From Bolinopsis microptera (lineage: Eukaryota; Ctenophora; Tentaculata; Lobata; Bolinopsidae), in assembly GCF_026151205.1 (NCBI RefSeq), contig NC_087072.1:17315669-17375668 (forward strand): a stretch of DNA of 60,000 nucleotides, read 5' to 3'. The notes below the pieces were generated by a model. The model did not search any database, was not told the origin of the DNA, and saw nothing but the letters and a program-made list of their open reading frames with translations. Positions 25,541 to 39,129 of the stretch are shown one piece after another. Every line of letters starts with the position of its first letter. Position 1 is the stretch's first letter. A program made the translations under genes and the position numbers.

Positions 25541-25620
25541 ATAGGTTCAGTCACTGTATCATAGGTTCAGTCACTGTATCATAGGATATATTACTGTATC
25601 ATAGGTTCAGTCACTGTATC
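25541..25620 (+). repeat. 20-bp tandem repeat, four units
   Basis: Four consecutive 20-mers of ATAGGTTCAGTCACTGTATC; the third is diverged (ATAGGATATATTACTGTATC). Confidence 0.95.
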
Positions 25621-26395
25621 ATAGGTTTAATATTTTATAATCTATATATTTATATTTGTATATCAGTCATCAGTCAATTCAGCCTCGTTTACATGTCTTA
25701 ATCAGCATTACTGCTGTAGATAACGGGCTAATCCAAGGGCAGAAATATATTTAATCATATCCAAATTAAACATAAATATAGCTTGTAAACCACCAATTAA
25801 ATCATTTAGATTAGATGCAGTAATGATCTGCGGTAATAATATGTACATATAACCAACACGAAAAATAAGGTAATGTATAGTTTGTAAAATAAAGAGATGT
25901 TAACATTTCCAGTGGTCTACAGTAGTCACTAATATTATGTGCATAGTATGTAAGGACGGATAATATTGCGCAACAGTGTTCACAAGGCCTGTGGTAGACA
26001 TTAAGATTGTGAAACCAGCTGCTGAGTAGAGTGTAACAGGTAACTAGTGTGGTGCAGGGAATAGAGTATACCTTCTTAGCTTATTCAGCTTTTGTAAGGT
26101 GACTTTAAAGACTAAGTACTGGATCACAATGTGCAGTAATGTACCCGGTGTGTACCTCTTAGGATTAATCCGCAGAGGTTAACTTGTGCTTAGTGGTAGG
26201 TTATTTAGTTTAGTCTGAAGAATAGTTCAGTGATACACTGTGTGTGTTCACGTGTAGCTAGTAGCTGGGCTGGTAGCTACTTGTCGTGTAGCTAGTAGCT
26301 GGGCGCTATCAACTTGTCCGACCCCCGCAACTAAATCCACACACATTATCCTTAACTTTTAGAGTAGCTGTAAGGTATCTCAGCAACTTACATTC
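25621..26395. other. Non-coding spacer
   Basis: No gene seen. A short duplicated block GTGTAGCTAGTAGCTGGGC occurs at about 26252 and 26286. Confidence 0.4.

Positions 26396-26467
<72 letters not shown>
26396..26467 (+). repeat. (GA)n microsatellite
   Basis: About 72 bp of GA with one AT interruption near the start. Confidence 0.97.
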
Positions 26468-26470
<3 letters not shown>

Positions 26471-27044
26471 TTCAAAGCTTCCTAATTCCTGGCCACTACA
26501 TTATCGGTTAATTCTCTCTCTTTTTTAACAACTGCTGCTGGGATATACACAGTGATCACATTTTAACACTTAGCATTTACTAAACATCACTTATTAACTG
26601 ATAGCTCTCGCGGAAAACCTGTGCTTAGTAATCCACACTATATCAACGTTATCGGTTATAATATGTACAAGTGATATTATCGTGGGATATGCTAGGTTTT
26701 CCTCAAAAGTTAACTTGGATTTTAAAATATTAGTGGGTAACAGGAAGCCATTACCAGTGCAGAACTGGTACTAATATATAACAACTGGTACTTCTATAAT
26801 AACCGAACCACTTATTATCAAACACCAATTTACTTTTGTTTTAGACATATTATATTATATAAGTAATGATCCAAAGTTTAAAATTGAACCTGCATTATCT
26901 GTCGTTAACGTTTTGTCGGGTTCGTCCAATCAGATCACAGAACGTGGCATGAATCCGCATGAAACCAAGTCAACTACTAGTTCCAATTAACACTTCCATC
27001 TATGAGCTACTCTTACTACATCTTCTTAGTTAATGTACCTGACA
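26468..27044. other. AT-rich spacer
   Basis: No gene or repeat recognised between the GA array and the GTTAAC minisatellite. Confidence 0.4.
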
Positions 27045-27610
27045 ACAGTGTAGTCAACATATAGCAACACACAGTTAACAGTGTAGTCAACATATATCAT
27101 ACAGTTAACAGTGTAGTCAACATATAGCAACACACAGTTAACAGTGTAGTCAACATTATATAGCATACAGTTAACAGTGTAGTCAACATATAGCAACACA
27201 CAGTTAACAGTGTAGTCAACATATAGCATACAGTTAACAGTGTAGTCAACATATAGCATACAGTTAACCAGTAACCTTGTAGTCAACATATTATAGCAAC
27301 ACACAGTTAACAATGAAGTCAACATATAGCACACAGTTAACAATGTAGTCAACATATATCACACAGTTAACAGTGTAGTCAACATATTATAGCAACACAC
27401 AGTTAACAATGTAGTCAACATATAGCATACAGTTAACAGTGTAGTCAACATATAGCATGCAGTTAACAGTTTAGTCAACATATAGCATACAGTTAACCTT
27501 GTAGTCAACATATTATAGCAACACACAGTTAACAATGTAGTCAACATATATCATACAGTTAACAGTGTAGTCTAGCGCACAGTTAACAGTGTAGTCAACA
27601 CACAGTTTCT
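27045..27610 (+). repeat. Minisatellite with alternating 28-36-bp units
   Basis: Around 17 units of the type CAGTTAACAGTGTAGTCAAC followed by a variable tail (ATATAGCATA, ATATATCATA or ATATAGCAACACA). The GTTAAC core is a 6-bp palindrome. Long minus-strand open frames through it are repeat artefacts. Confidence 0.93.
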
Positions 27611-29046
27611 CACTCAATAACTGTGAGTGTAGTTAACACATCGTTAACAGTACCAGCAGACGTAGAAAGACACGACCAGCTGGCGGCTTATGTCTAACAG
27701 GTTTACATGGAGCCAGCAGCTGTTCCTGATATTCTACACCGAATATAGTTAATAAGGGGAGGATTCCCCGACACCTGGTTGCCTTGACTACCAATCCCAG
27801 CCCCTGGATCACGCACGTGGGCTGAGGGGCTGCTGTGATTGGTGGAGACCATGCTACACTGTCCTGAGTTCTGGTCATTGTTACTCTGTAATTCTAGATA
27901 AGTTATTATATACAGTCTCTTTAGACTCCGGTTCAATCTTTATGTTTAGATGTTATCGAGTGGTTGGGTGGTTGATTGTCATGGTAGGTACATTGAGGTC
28001 ATCGTTAAATGGGTGGCTATCATCAAGTGGAACTGGATGTTGAATTGACCTTAATATGACATATAATACACCTCGCAGCTGCATATTTCATAATTATCAA
28101 CAATTGAGAGATTTGAGGCCTTTTAAAGCTTTGCAACTGTCTCGGGTTATTATATGTTAGGTAACCCAGACTCTTATGACATGAACTTGAGGAGTTGATT
28201 TTGATCTGTATGTAAGGATAATATATTGGCTTATTAACCGAGCCAACTATCAAATATGGTCCTCAACGAAGGTTTCTTAACGTGTGGTACGGTAAACCCT
28301 TCGGATCATCTCGTACCAAATTAGATTCCTGCAATATTACAGATAGACAGTTTTTGGGTTTTCCGAATAGTTTCTGATTATTCTGATTTGCGACAAATGA
28401 TACTGCACTGTTAGGATAAACGACGTTTCAAAGTAACAACTTCTTATTCATGCTCAAATTATTTTTTATATAGTAGTGTTGAAAGTATTAAAAACACTAC
28501 TACTATATACTGATGTCAGACTAATTAATTTCCACGAAGTTTTGATCCTGCAAGTAAGTTGTCATGACATCACACCTGCCTCACACTTACCTCACATTGA
28601 CAACAGGAGCAGGTGAGGGGGTTTAAAGTGCATGTTGGAGATGATAGTAATTATGGCAGCTCAGCTTTCGATTATCAAAACCTGTATAAGTTTAAGTGGG
28701 CTGTAGATGTCTCCGTAATACTTGCGTAACTCTGGACAGATTGAGAATTCCGGCCACAATTTGTAGATATGACTAGAAGTTCAACATAATCCGAATTTCA
28801 AACGAAATGAATCTTTCAATCGGCATTCTGTATCATATTATGGCTTCACAATTGGTGTGATATCGGCGTTGATTATTTCCTGATTCTAAATGGTTACCAC
28901 TCTAAATCTAATTGTAGATAAGCCTCCCAAGGGATACGGTCTTGCCATGCGGTCTTGTCTGGGAACGGTTTCAAATATATTATACTGGGAAGAATTGAAG
29001 AATCAGAGTCATTCTCTTGGTCACTACCCATGTGACTACTTGGTCA
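27611..29046. other. Gene-poor region
   Basis: No gene recognised. Near 29026-29054 the phrase GTCACTACCCAT occurs twice, immediately before the hAT-type element. Confidence 0.4.
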
Positions 29047-29054
29047 CTACCCAT

Positions 29055-29898
29055 CAGTGATCGACCGGGATCCCGGCCCCGGATACGGCCGGGATTTGTG
29101 TTTTTCCCCCGGCCCCGGCAAAACAATTTTCAAAATCCCGGCCCCGGCCAGAGGCCCCCAATCCCGGCCCCGGCCCCGGCTTTTTGTCAATTTTTGCCGG
29201 GATTTCTCGTATTTTCTGCCTCAATTTAAACCGATAGATTATCAGAATTTATCTTGATTTTTAGACTTAAATTAAACACAACATTTTCGGTAACATGAGA
29301 TCGAGTGAAAAATATAAATACGAGGACTTGACATCATTCCAGTTTGATATTCAGAAAATTTCAACTTTGAATTAACAAAGAATGTAAAATATTAATGTTG
29401 ATTAAAAAAGTTCGAGGTTGATTAAAAAGTTCGAGTAAAGTCATGTGTTCGTGTACCGTTTTCTTTCATATAACTAGTACAAGCGTCAAACAATTTAGTT
29501 CAGGAGCAAAATACAGTAGAGAGTGAGGCCGACTCAATGCAGATGATGATGATAGTCATCAGATAACAGATGACTACTCGTTTCCGGTGTCAGCTTCAGT
29601 GTCCGAAATATCTATGTCCGGCTACAAGAAAGCCTTTCTGAGTTACATTTAACTATTAAAGAGAAATAATCGTTCCTCATCCTTTAAACATTGTGTATAA
29701 GCTGCCTTCTAGGTTGACCTTGAAGCTAGCTCACATGATACGAGTTTCCGGAAACTTTCAAAAATTTTCAAAATTAGATTAAAAAATCCCGGCCCCGGCC
29801 TTGGCAACATTTCAAAATCCCGGTTAATCCCGGCCCCGGCTGATTCAACTTGGTCCCGGCCCCGGCCCCGGCTAAATTTCGTCCCCGGTCGATCCCTG
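29055..29898. mobile_element. Non-autonomous hAT-type transposon (844 bp) with 8-bp target duplication
   Basis: The termini are CAGTGATCGACCGGG on the left and the complement of CAGGGATCGACCGGG on the right; CAGGG-type ends are typical of hAT elements. The element is bracketed by a perfect 8-bp duplication, CTACCCAT, at 29047-29054 and 29899-29906, the hAT target-site length. Subterminal regions are packed with CCCGGCCCCGGC motifs in both halves, probably transposase binding sites. The 550-bp AT-rich middle encodes no transposase, so it is mobilised in trans, if at all. Confidence 0.92.
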
Positions 29899-29906
29899 CT
29901 ACCCAT

Positions 29907-31610
29907 GTGAGGGTTGGTAAGAAGTGTCAGCTGTTCTTGCAATCAGCCTACTCTCCGACATGACGCAAGTTATCTTTTTCCATGAAGAGTCTGTTGGCAT
30001 TTGTTGATGAGAAAAGCACTGAACTAGCAGTTCATGGAGAGTATTACACAAGAACATTAGGGATATCTCCTACTTTACCATCATTAGCTATTAGAATTAA
30101 GGTAAATGTATAACGAGGAGTGAGTAATTAATATCGTACCTAGAAGATCGTATTGTGGTTAAAGGAAAATGCTTAACCACTTTGTCATCAAACAAAATAC
30201 CAATCTAAGTGAGGACAGTTTTCGACAGATGAACTAGAGGTGATGTTTTGATACATACTTTATCACACAGTATACCTAAATACCTGGTGAAGGTGCCAAA
30301 AAACTGTCGTCAGTATCTTTCTAGTAAAATGCAGCTCCAGTTTCCCGTTAATATCTATGTGACGTCGTTTGATGATTTCGTTTATTTTAACCACCGGTAT
30401 TTAGCCTCTATTTAGTTGAATGTTTTGCTGTACCCTGTCCTAAACGTTTTCTAGGTGATGTCAATAGGATTATCATTTAGAACTTCTAGTTCTAATTCTA
30501 GACTCTAGACTGTTCAGTAGATTGTTCTAGCGCTATTCTGATGACAACTTAAGAACCGTAGCTTCCTGCCTGGCACTGGACATAGAACTAGATCTTTATT
30601 CTTTATGAACGTATTATTATTATATAATAATTAATATGCTGATAACCTGTCTGATTATTATTGGATACTTATCAGATATATTAGCTCGTAAGGTATGTTG
30701 GCTGGAAGGTTGCATTGTCATATTTTGACAATGATCTTATTTCATGCCAACTTCTTTCGCCATGTTAACATCCGTACGTATGTTGTTTAGACTTTTAGAT
30801 GATGTCTAGGTAAAACATAATATTTAAGGTGAAATGGGCATTGTTAATTGTGTGAAATAAACAAGACCACGTAGACAGTCCAGATGCGACTTTTTAAGTT
30901 TGACTCGTTTCCGTGTTGTTCATTATTTGTAACTGTAAATAACTTTGTTATTAAGAACGAACTCGTGACATTAGCTGTACTTGTTAACAAACTCACTAAG
31001 AATATTCTGCATAGTAAACTTGCTCCTTTGTAAAACAAGACCTGCTTCTTTTCGTTTTAGTTAATAACGTGCTGACAAATAAGCAAAAAAGTAGTGCAGA
31101 GAATAATACAGAATGTAGTGTTTCTATTTTCTTGTCTGCTTATAAAATATGTAGCGGTGGGTAGGGGTTTTTATTACTACTAGTAATAGTATTAAAACTT
31201 TAACTTGCTGCATAATGTAAATCATAACTTTGTTAGGGAGGATCTATAAATAAATTTATGAATTAAGTCAAATTTTATACAGCACTGAGCCGATACATAT
31301 TCATGACTCCACGCCATTAGGTGAGGGTGTTGTATGGACCATGATCATGAGACTATTAGTAGTACACCACTATGGATAAATATTATATAGTATATGAATA
31401 TATAATGATATATAGTCGGCTCAAAGCAGAGAAGGCTCACGTCCAGTGACCTGTAGGGACCTGTAAAGGTCCCTAGTTAACTGGTGAACTCCTCTTAATG
31501 ACAGCTATTGGTACAGTAAAAAGAATCGGCTAAGTGTGTTGCAGTGTTGTCATATGAAACTGACCTTTGGTCTTTGGCTAGCCTACATTTTTAAAAAGCG
31601 GCGCCACTTT
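29907..31610. other. Gene-poor AT-rich DNA
   Basis: I see no coding exon, RNA gene or repeat family here beyond the target duplication of the preceding transposon. Confidence 0.4.
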
Positions 31611-31712
31611 GTTATGCCACGTGACAGCGGTTACCCAATCAGCTCACATTAACGACCAATCGTAAGTGTGAGCACATGTCACGTGTGGAGATGAGGACAT
31701 ATCACGTGTCAA
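31611..31712. promoter_or_regulatory. Candidate promoter/enhancer: three CACGTG E-boxes and two CCAAT boxes
   Basis: CACGTG occurs at 31618-31623, 31680-31685 and 31703-31708, and CCAAT at 31635-31639 and 31656-31660, all within about 90 bp. CACGTG flanked by GTC/GTGT is the bHLH-Zip (USF/TFE/MYC) site and CCAAT binds NF-Y. Chance clustering of this density is unlikely in AT-rich DNA, but no adjacent coding exon was found, so the target gene is unknown. A second, weaker cluster (two inverted CCAAT and TCATGTGAC) is at 32321-32365. Confidence 0.4.
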
Positions 31713-32824
<1,112 letters not shown>

Positions 32825-34852
32825 TAATGGATGACGGATGTACATACTTTTGTCTTTTTGGACTGTATTCGTGGTTTCAAACAAATGTCATTATACCTAG
32901 ATTTTGGGCGGATTCCTTGGACAAAAGGAAAATATTTGACACGTTTTATACTGTCCATTCAAAAACGTTAAAATTTCTTGGAATGGGAGCTTTTTGTTGC
33001 GAACAGCATACCTTATATTATACCATATTGACAACAAATCTTAAGTGTAGAAACGGTATATTATTTGGGGTTATCTGTACATTAGATCATTATCATAAAT
33101 ACTTAGGGTAACTTCAATTAATGTAATGCGATCAGTTTACAAAAGCTTATAATATGTCGATAACTTTAGGTCAAATAGAAAGCCGCAATAATAAAGCTTC
33201 TTAAATTAATTACTAATTAGATTAGTCCTAGTAGTAGTAGTGCTAGTAACCGGTTCCCGTACAACAAGTAATTTAAAATATATATATATATACCCGAAAT
33301 AAAATGTGAACAGTAATAGTTAATTTACAGGTCATGCACAGTACTCATTGTCAACTGCAACTGGCCTGTCACTTTTATTGGCCGTGACGGAATTAATGTG
33401 ACAATTTAAACATTAAACAGCCTTTTTAAGTCAGAACATAGTAGTTAAAGTTAAACTGTTTGGCGCCTCGGACCGCGCTATAAGAGCTGACAAGTCAGTG
33501 TGTACATGTAGGTAAGACATATTAGTATTAAGCTAGACCGGCAACAATGAGGCAGCTGTGAAGTGCACATTATTACTTTGTTGAGCTCATCTAGTGAGAC
33601 TTGCTGTGTAAGCAGCTTGTTATACATTCTCCTTTATTACTACTGGTCCGGGAATTAGCCTGCTCAGTTAGGTCTACAGTTAGAGATGCAGCTTCTTTAT
33701 TAGTATTGCTGTGCACTAAATAGTAAAGAGCAGTAAGGTCGGCTAATTATTCTTGAAATGCGAAGAAAGTTATGAAATGTGGTGAAAGTTATGGGTAGTT
33801 TAGTATAGCTTTGTATTGTAAAAATGTGAGGAAATCTTGATAAAACCGTTAGTACTGGGTATTATTCCTCTCAGGTATTTTCTGATCAAGGCTTTAGCGC
33901 TGCACTAAGGAATGTTCTCCACAGTTTTACAAAAAATGCATTGTATCTGCACGTGTATAATGAGGATACATGTATATTGTAACACATCATGTCAGCTTCA
34001 GGTCGTAGGTAACGGACAGCACGCTCACACCTCCTTAATCCTTATGTAATCGAACCAATCTGTCACACTGGAACACATTTCCTGGAGTACCTGGGATCCA
34101 TGTTGTTCAAGACCCTGGAGCAGTAGTCCCCTGACAGTTAGTCCCTCATTTCCTCAGTTTACCTCAATACTCCTCCAACCTGGAATGTGAACAACGTACG
34201 AAGTGTCATCATAAGACCATCTGTGATTAGTCTAGCATCATTGATCAGTGTAAGAGTAATTTGAGGGCCATGTACTTGTCATTTAGCACGGCCTAAATCT
34301 CTAATTGTACAAATATGTCAACCACCTACGAGGACACTACCCTGTCAAAGTGACTAAACATAACAATAGTATGCATATTTTTAGTCATAACTGGCATATT
34401 AAAATGTTTTTCTGCTTTTTTGCCTATTAGAAAACATCAACTTGGTTCCGTGCACGTTATAATTGTCTTTTGTTTACTTCAACCAGCGGAAATAATTCAG
34501 TGACAGTATTCAGTATTCTCGCACTCACTAAGCTGGAAAATAAACATTCCACGACTTGCACATCAAATATCCCGCTCCTATGTCCACTCCCCCTCTTAAT
34601 TGCGATAAACACTGCAGCTCTCCAAGTCGTAGTCACACTTCACAGTCACAGTAACAGGCTAAGTATCAATCACAGTAACAGTCAAAGTCACGCATGATTT
34701 AGAGGCGCTGCTGCCTGGTAACGCCCAACAACTCCAGGATTTAATTGCAATCTGTCAGTAGAGCTGTAGCCCACCTGCTTACACGCACACACAGGTCGCT
34801 AGCTACTGCTCACAACACAGTACCAGTAAGGAGCATCTATCTGACCAGCTGT
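32825..34852. other. Gene-poor region
   Basis: No coding exon recognised. An 8-fold TA run sits near 33281-33292. CAGTAACAG-like short repeats occur around 34640-34685. Confidence 0.4.
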
Positions 34853-35752
34853 ATCGGGGTCTCTATATCGGGGTCTCTATATCGGGGTCTCTATATCAGG
34901 GCCTCTATATCAGGGCCTCTATATCAGGGTCTCTATATCAGGGTCTCTATATCAGGGTCTCTATATCGTGGTCTCTATATCGGGGCCTCTATATCGGGGT
35001 CTCTATAATCTATATCAGGGCATCTATATCAGGGTCTCTATATCAGGGCCTCTATATCAGGGTCTCTATATCAGGGCCTCAATATCGGGGCCTCTATATC
35101 AGGGTCTCTATATCGGGGTCTCTATATCAGGGCATCAATATCAGGTTCTCTATATCAGGGCCTCTATATCAGGGCCTCTATATCAGGGCCTCTATATCGG
35201 GGTCTCTATATCAGGGTCTCTATATCAGGGCCTCTATATCAGGGTCTCTATATCAGGGCCTCTATGTCAGGGCCTCTATATCAGAGTCTCTATATCAAGG
35301 CCTCTATATCGGGGCCTCTATATCAGGGTCTCTATATCAGGGTCTCTATATCGGGGTCTCTATATCGGGGTCTCTATACCAGGGCCTCTATATCAGGGTC
35401 TCTATATCAGGGCCTCTATATCAGGGTCTCTATATCGGGGTCTCTATATCGGGGCCTCTATATCGGGGCCTCTATATCGGGGCTCTATATCGGGGTCCTC
35501 TATATCAGGGCCCCTATTATCAGGGTCTCTATATCAGGGCCTCTATATCAGGGTCTCTATATCGTGGTCTCTATATCAGGCCTCTATATCAGGGTCTCTT
35601 AATATATCAGGGCATCTATATCAGGGTCTCTATATCAGGCCTCTATATCAGGGTCTCTTATCAGGGCCTCTATATCGGGGCCTCTATATCGGGTCTCTAT
35701 ATCGGGGTCTCTATATCGGGGCCTCTATATCAGGGTCTCTATATCGGGATCT
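34853..35752 (+). repeat. 14-bp satellite array, left block
   Basis: Tandem 14-mers TCTCTATATCRGGG/GCCTCTATATCRGGG, about 64 units. Fourteen bases is not a multiple of three, but the unit lacks stops in the frames seen, so a 14-residue periodic peptide (GLYIRVSISGPLYQ type) appears open for hundreds of codons. This is a by-product of the unit and not a gene. Higher-order variants such as ATGTCAGGG, ATATCAGAG and ATATCAAGG appear in fixed order. Confidence 0.95.
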
Positions 35753-36365
35753 CTATATCCGTCTTATGTCGGGTACCTCTAACTCAAAGCTCTTCTATAA
35801 CATGTTTTCAGGTTTAAAAAGCAGGGTACTTAATTTACATGTGGGTCATTTATTAGGTCCAAATCAGGCACATATATATGGGCTGTAAAGGTACAACGGA
35901 GTATTACAAGTCTAACATTCATTAGAGCGTTGCTACTAGGCCCATTACAGGCTCCATGTTAGGATCATCAGATTATATCGCGATTGGGCCGCTCAATTAA
36001 AATCATGGGCCCACAATGTCATCGGGCCTCTACACTCTCCTGGATTCTAGCTATTCGGTTTTATATATCATCGGTCCTCTACATTACGTACTTTATATCA
36101 TAGTCTATATGATCAAGCTCTTCTAATTCTCGTAGAGCTAAATCAAAACTCTCTGATAATTCGAGGCTTTTACTAGTAGCAGGGCTAATTGTCGAGGCCT
36201 ACTATATGAGGATTTTACATAATTCAAGCCTCCTTATCCAAACCCCCTTATCACTCTATCTAATAAAATCTCTATATCCAGAGCCTCTCTAGCTCGGGTT
36301 TTGTTTTCTCTATTATACGGCCGTCATATAGCGGCTACTAGTATAATGTTACTTAACATATATCA
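35753..36365 (+). repeat. Diverged copy of the array's right flank embedded between two array blocks
   Basis: This segment is collinear with 37820-38560, which follows the right block. Shared phrases in the same order include TAACATGTT, TTTAAAAAGCA, TTACAT, GTCTAACA, TTCTCGTA, GAGCTTTTA-like blocks, TTTTACATAAT and CTAATAAA. Many differences turn it toward the satellite unit (GGGCCTCTA, TATATCATCGGTCCTCTA, CTCTATATCCAGAGCC). It could be a real duplication converted by satellite units, or a consensus error from misplaced reads. Confidence 0.7.
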
Positions 36366-37819
36366 GGGCTCTATATCGGGGGCTATATTACCGGGCTCAT
36401 AACATCAGGCCCAATATCGGGCCTCTATATCAGGGTCTCTATATCGGGGTCTTATATCAGGGCATCTATAGCAGGTTCTCTATATCAGGGCCTCTATATC
36501 AGGGCCTCTATAATCAGGGCCTCTATATCGGGGTCTCTATATCAGGGTCTCTATATCAGGGCCTCTATATCGGGGTCTCTATATCAGGGCCTCTATGTCA
36601 GGGCCTCTATATCAGAGTCTCTATATCAAGGCCTCTATATCGGGGCCTCTATATCAGGGTCTCTATATCAGGGTCTCTATATCGGGGTCTCTATACCAGG
36701 GCCTCTATATCAGGGTCTCTATATCAGGGCCTCTATATCAGGGTCTCTATATCGGGGTCTCTATATCAGGGTCTCTATATCAGGGCCTCTATATCGGGGC
36801 CTCTATATCGGGGTCTCTATATCGGGGTCTCTATACCAGGGCCTCTATATCAGGGTCTCTATATCAGGGCCTCTATATCAGGGTCTCTATATCAGGGCAT
36901 ATATCAGGTTCTCTATATCAGGGCCTCTATATCAGGGCCTCTATATCAGGGCCTCTATATCGGGGTCTCTATATCAGGGTCTCTATATCAGGGCCTCTAT
37001 ATCGGGGTCTCTATATCAGGGCCTCTATGTCAGGGCCTCTATATCAGAGTCTCTATATCAAGGCCTCTATATCGGGGCCTCTATATCAGGGTCTCTATGT
37101 CAGGGCCTCTATATCAGAGTCTCTATATCAAGGCCTCTATATCAAGGCCTCTATATCAGGGCCTCTATATCAGGGTCTCTATACCAGGGCCTCTATATCA
37201 GGGTCTCTATATCAGGGCCTCTATATCAGGGCCTCTATATCAGGGTCTCTATATCGGGGTCTCTATATCGGGGCCTCTATATCGGGGCCTCTATATCAGG
37301 GCCTCAATATCGGGGCCTCTATATCAGGGTCTCTATATCGGGGTCTCTATATCAGGGCATCTATATCAGGTTCTCTATATCAGGGCCTCTATATCAGGGC
37401 CTCTATATCAGGGCCTCTATATCGGGGTCTCTATATCAGGGTCTCTATATCAGGGCCTCTATATCGGGGTCTCTATATCAGGGCCTCTATGTCAGGGCCT
37501 CTATATCAGAGTCTCTATATCAAGGCCTCTATATCGGGGCCTCTATATCAGGGTCTCTATATCAGGGTCTCTATATCGGGGTCTCTATACCAGGGCCTCT
37601 ATATCAGGGTCTCTATATCAGGGCCTCTATATCAGGGTCTCTATATCAGGGCCTCTATATCAGGGTCTCTATATCGGGGTCTCTATATCGGGGTCTCTAT
37701 ATCAGGCCTCAGGGTCTCTTTATCAGGGCCTCTATATCAGGGCCTCTATATCGGGGTCTCTATATCGGGGTCTCTATATCGGGGCCTCTATATCGGGGTC
37801 TCTATATCAGGGACTCTAT
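36366..37819 (+). repeat. 14-bp satellite array, right block
   Basis: About 103 units of the same 14-mer. A higher-order block beginning CTCTATGTCAGGGCCTC and continuing with CAGAG and CAAGG variants recurs at about 36593, 37025, 37096 and 37489 and also in the left block at 35262, showing amplification of multi-unit segments. The apparent 412-codon frame is a repeat artefact. Confidence 0.95.
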
Positions 37820-38732
37820 ATCCCGCACCTTGAGCTGTACGGTGTACCTTCTAACTTTCTAATAGCTCTTCCAGTTGCAATAACATGTTGTCAAGAGTTT
37901 TAAAAAGCATGTAACTTACATTTTACATTGTAAGATGTCCGGTTCATTTTATTATTTGGTCCAGCAACTCTGGACACAAGTATTATAGTGGAGAGTGTAA
38001 AAGTTATCAAGCAGAGTAATTACACGTCTAACAGTTGCATTGAGAGCTGTTGCTACAAGACATGTTACAGCTCACACTTGTTAAGTCATGCAGATATATC
38101 CGCGTAATTTGCCGCTTACAAATTACAAGATACATGCGGTAACCGCACCAATGTCATGCGGTAAGCACCAATGTCTGACACGTCCTCCTGAGAATTATAG
38201 CTATTGTCATTTTAATATATACGATCGGTCCTTCTTCCCACATTACAGTACTATGTAATAATCATTAAAAGTTCATATATGAACAAGCTATAATTAAACT
38301 TAATTCTCGTACGAGACTAGAAATCGTAAAACTTCTCTTTGATAAATTCAAGTAAGAGCTTTTAACTAGAGCAGTGAGCTAATTGTTATCGGAAATGAGA
38401 CCTATTATCAGTTGATATGAAGGAATTTTACATAATTTAACCTATTCTCCCGACCAACCCCTCCCTTATCTCTAAATCTAATAAATATAATATATTATCT
38501 AGAAGCCTCTCAGCGTCGTGTTAGCTTATGTGTATATATAACACTACATATTATAACGTACCTGTAACATATAAGCTTTATTTAAGTATATAACGTTAGT
38601 TAATATATTTTAACTGTAACAATATATATTCAACTATAATATTTAGCTGAAGTGCGGGTAATATTGTACACAGCAGGCTGCACATTGAGCCATCAGCACA
38701 CACACAGTCGGCTAGCTCACTAGCTGTGTTGT
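37820..38732. other. Right flank of the satellite
   Basis: AT-rich single-copy-looking DNA, except that it has a degraded second version at 35753-36365. No gene seen. Confidence 0.5.
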
Positions 38733-38768
38733 TGAAAGAGAGAGAGAGAGAGAGAGAGTGAGTGAGAG
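38733..38768 (+). repeat. Short (GA)n run
   Basis: About 28 bp of GA ending in GTGAGTGAG. Confidence 0.95.
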
Positions 38769-38865
38769 CTAATACTGATATATACGCGTCCAGTGGCTAC
38801 CCCCTAAAGTAGAGCTAATTATACCATATAAGGAATAATGAGGGAGATGCGAGCTAGTGAGGGGT

Positions 38866-39129
<264 letters not shown>

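Noticed and set aside
34968-37903. Open frames of 100-412 codons encoding a GLYIR/SISG periodic peptide
   Set aside because: They are produced by a stop-free 14-bp satellite unit and appear in several overlapping frames; there is no start context, splice or non-repeat domain.
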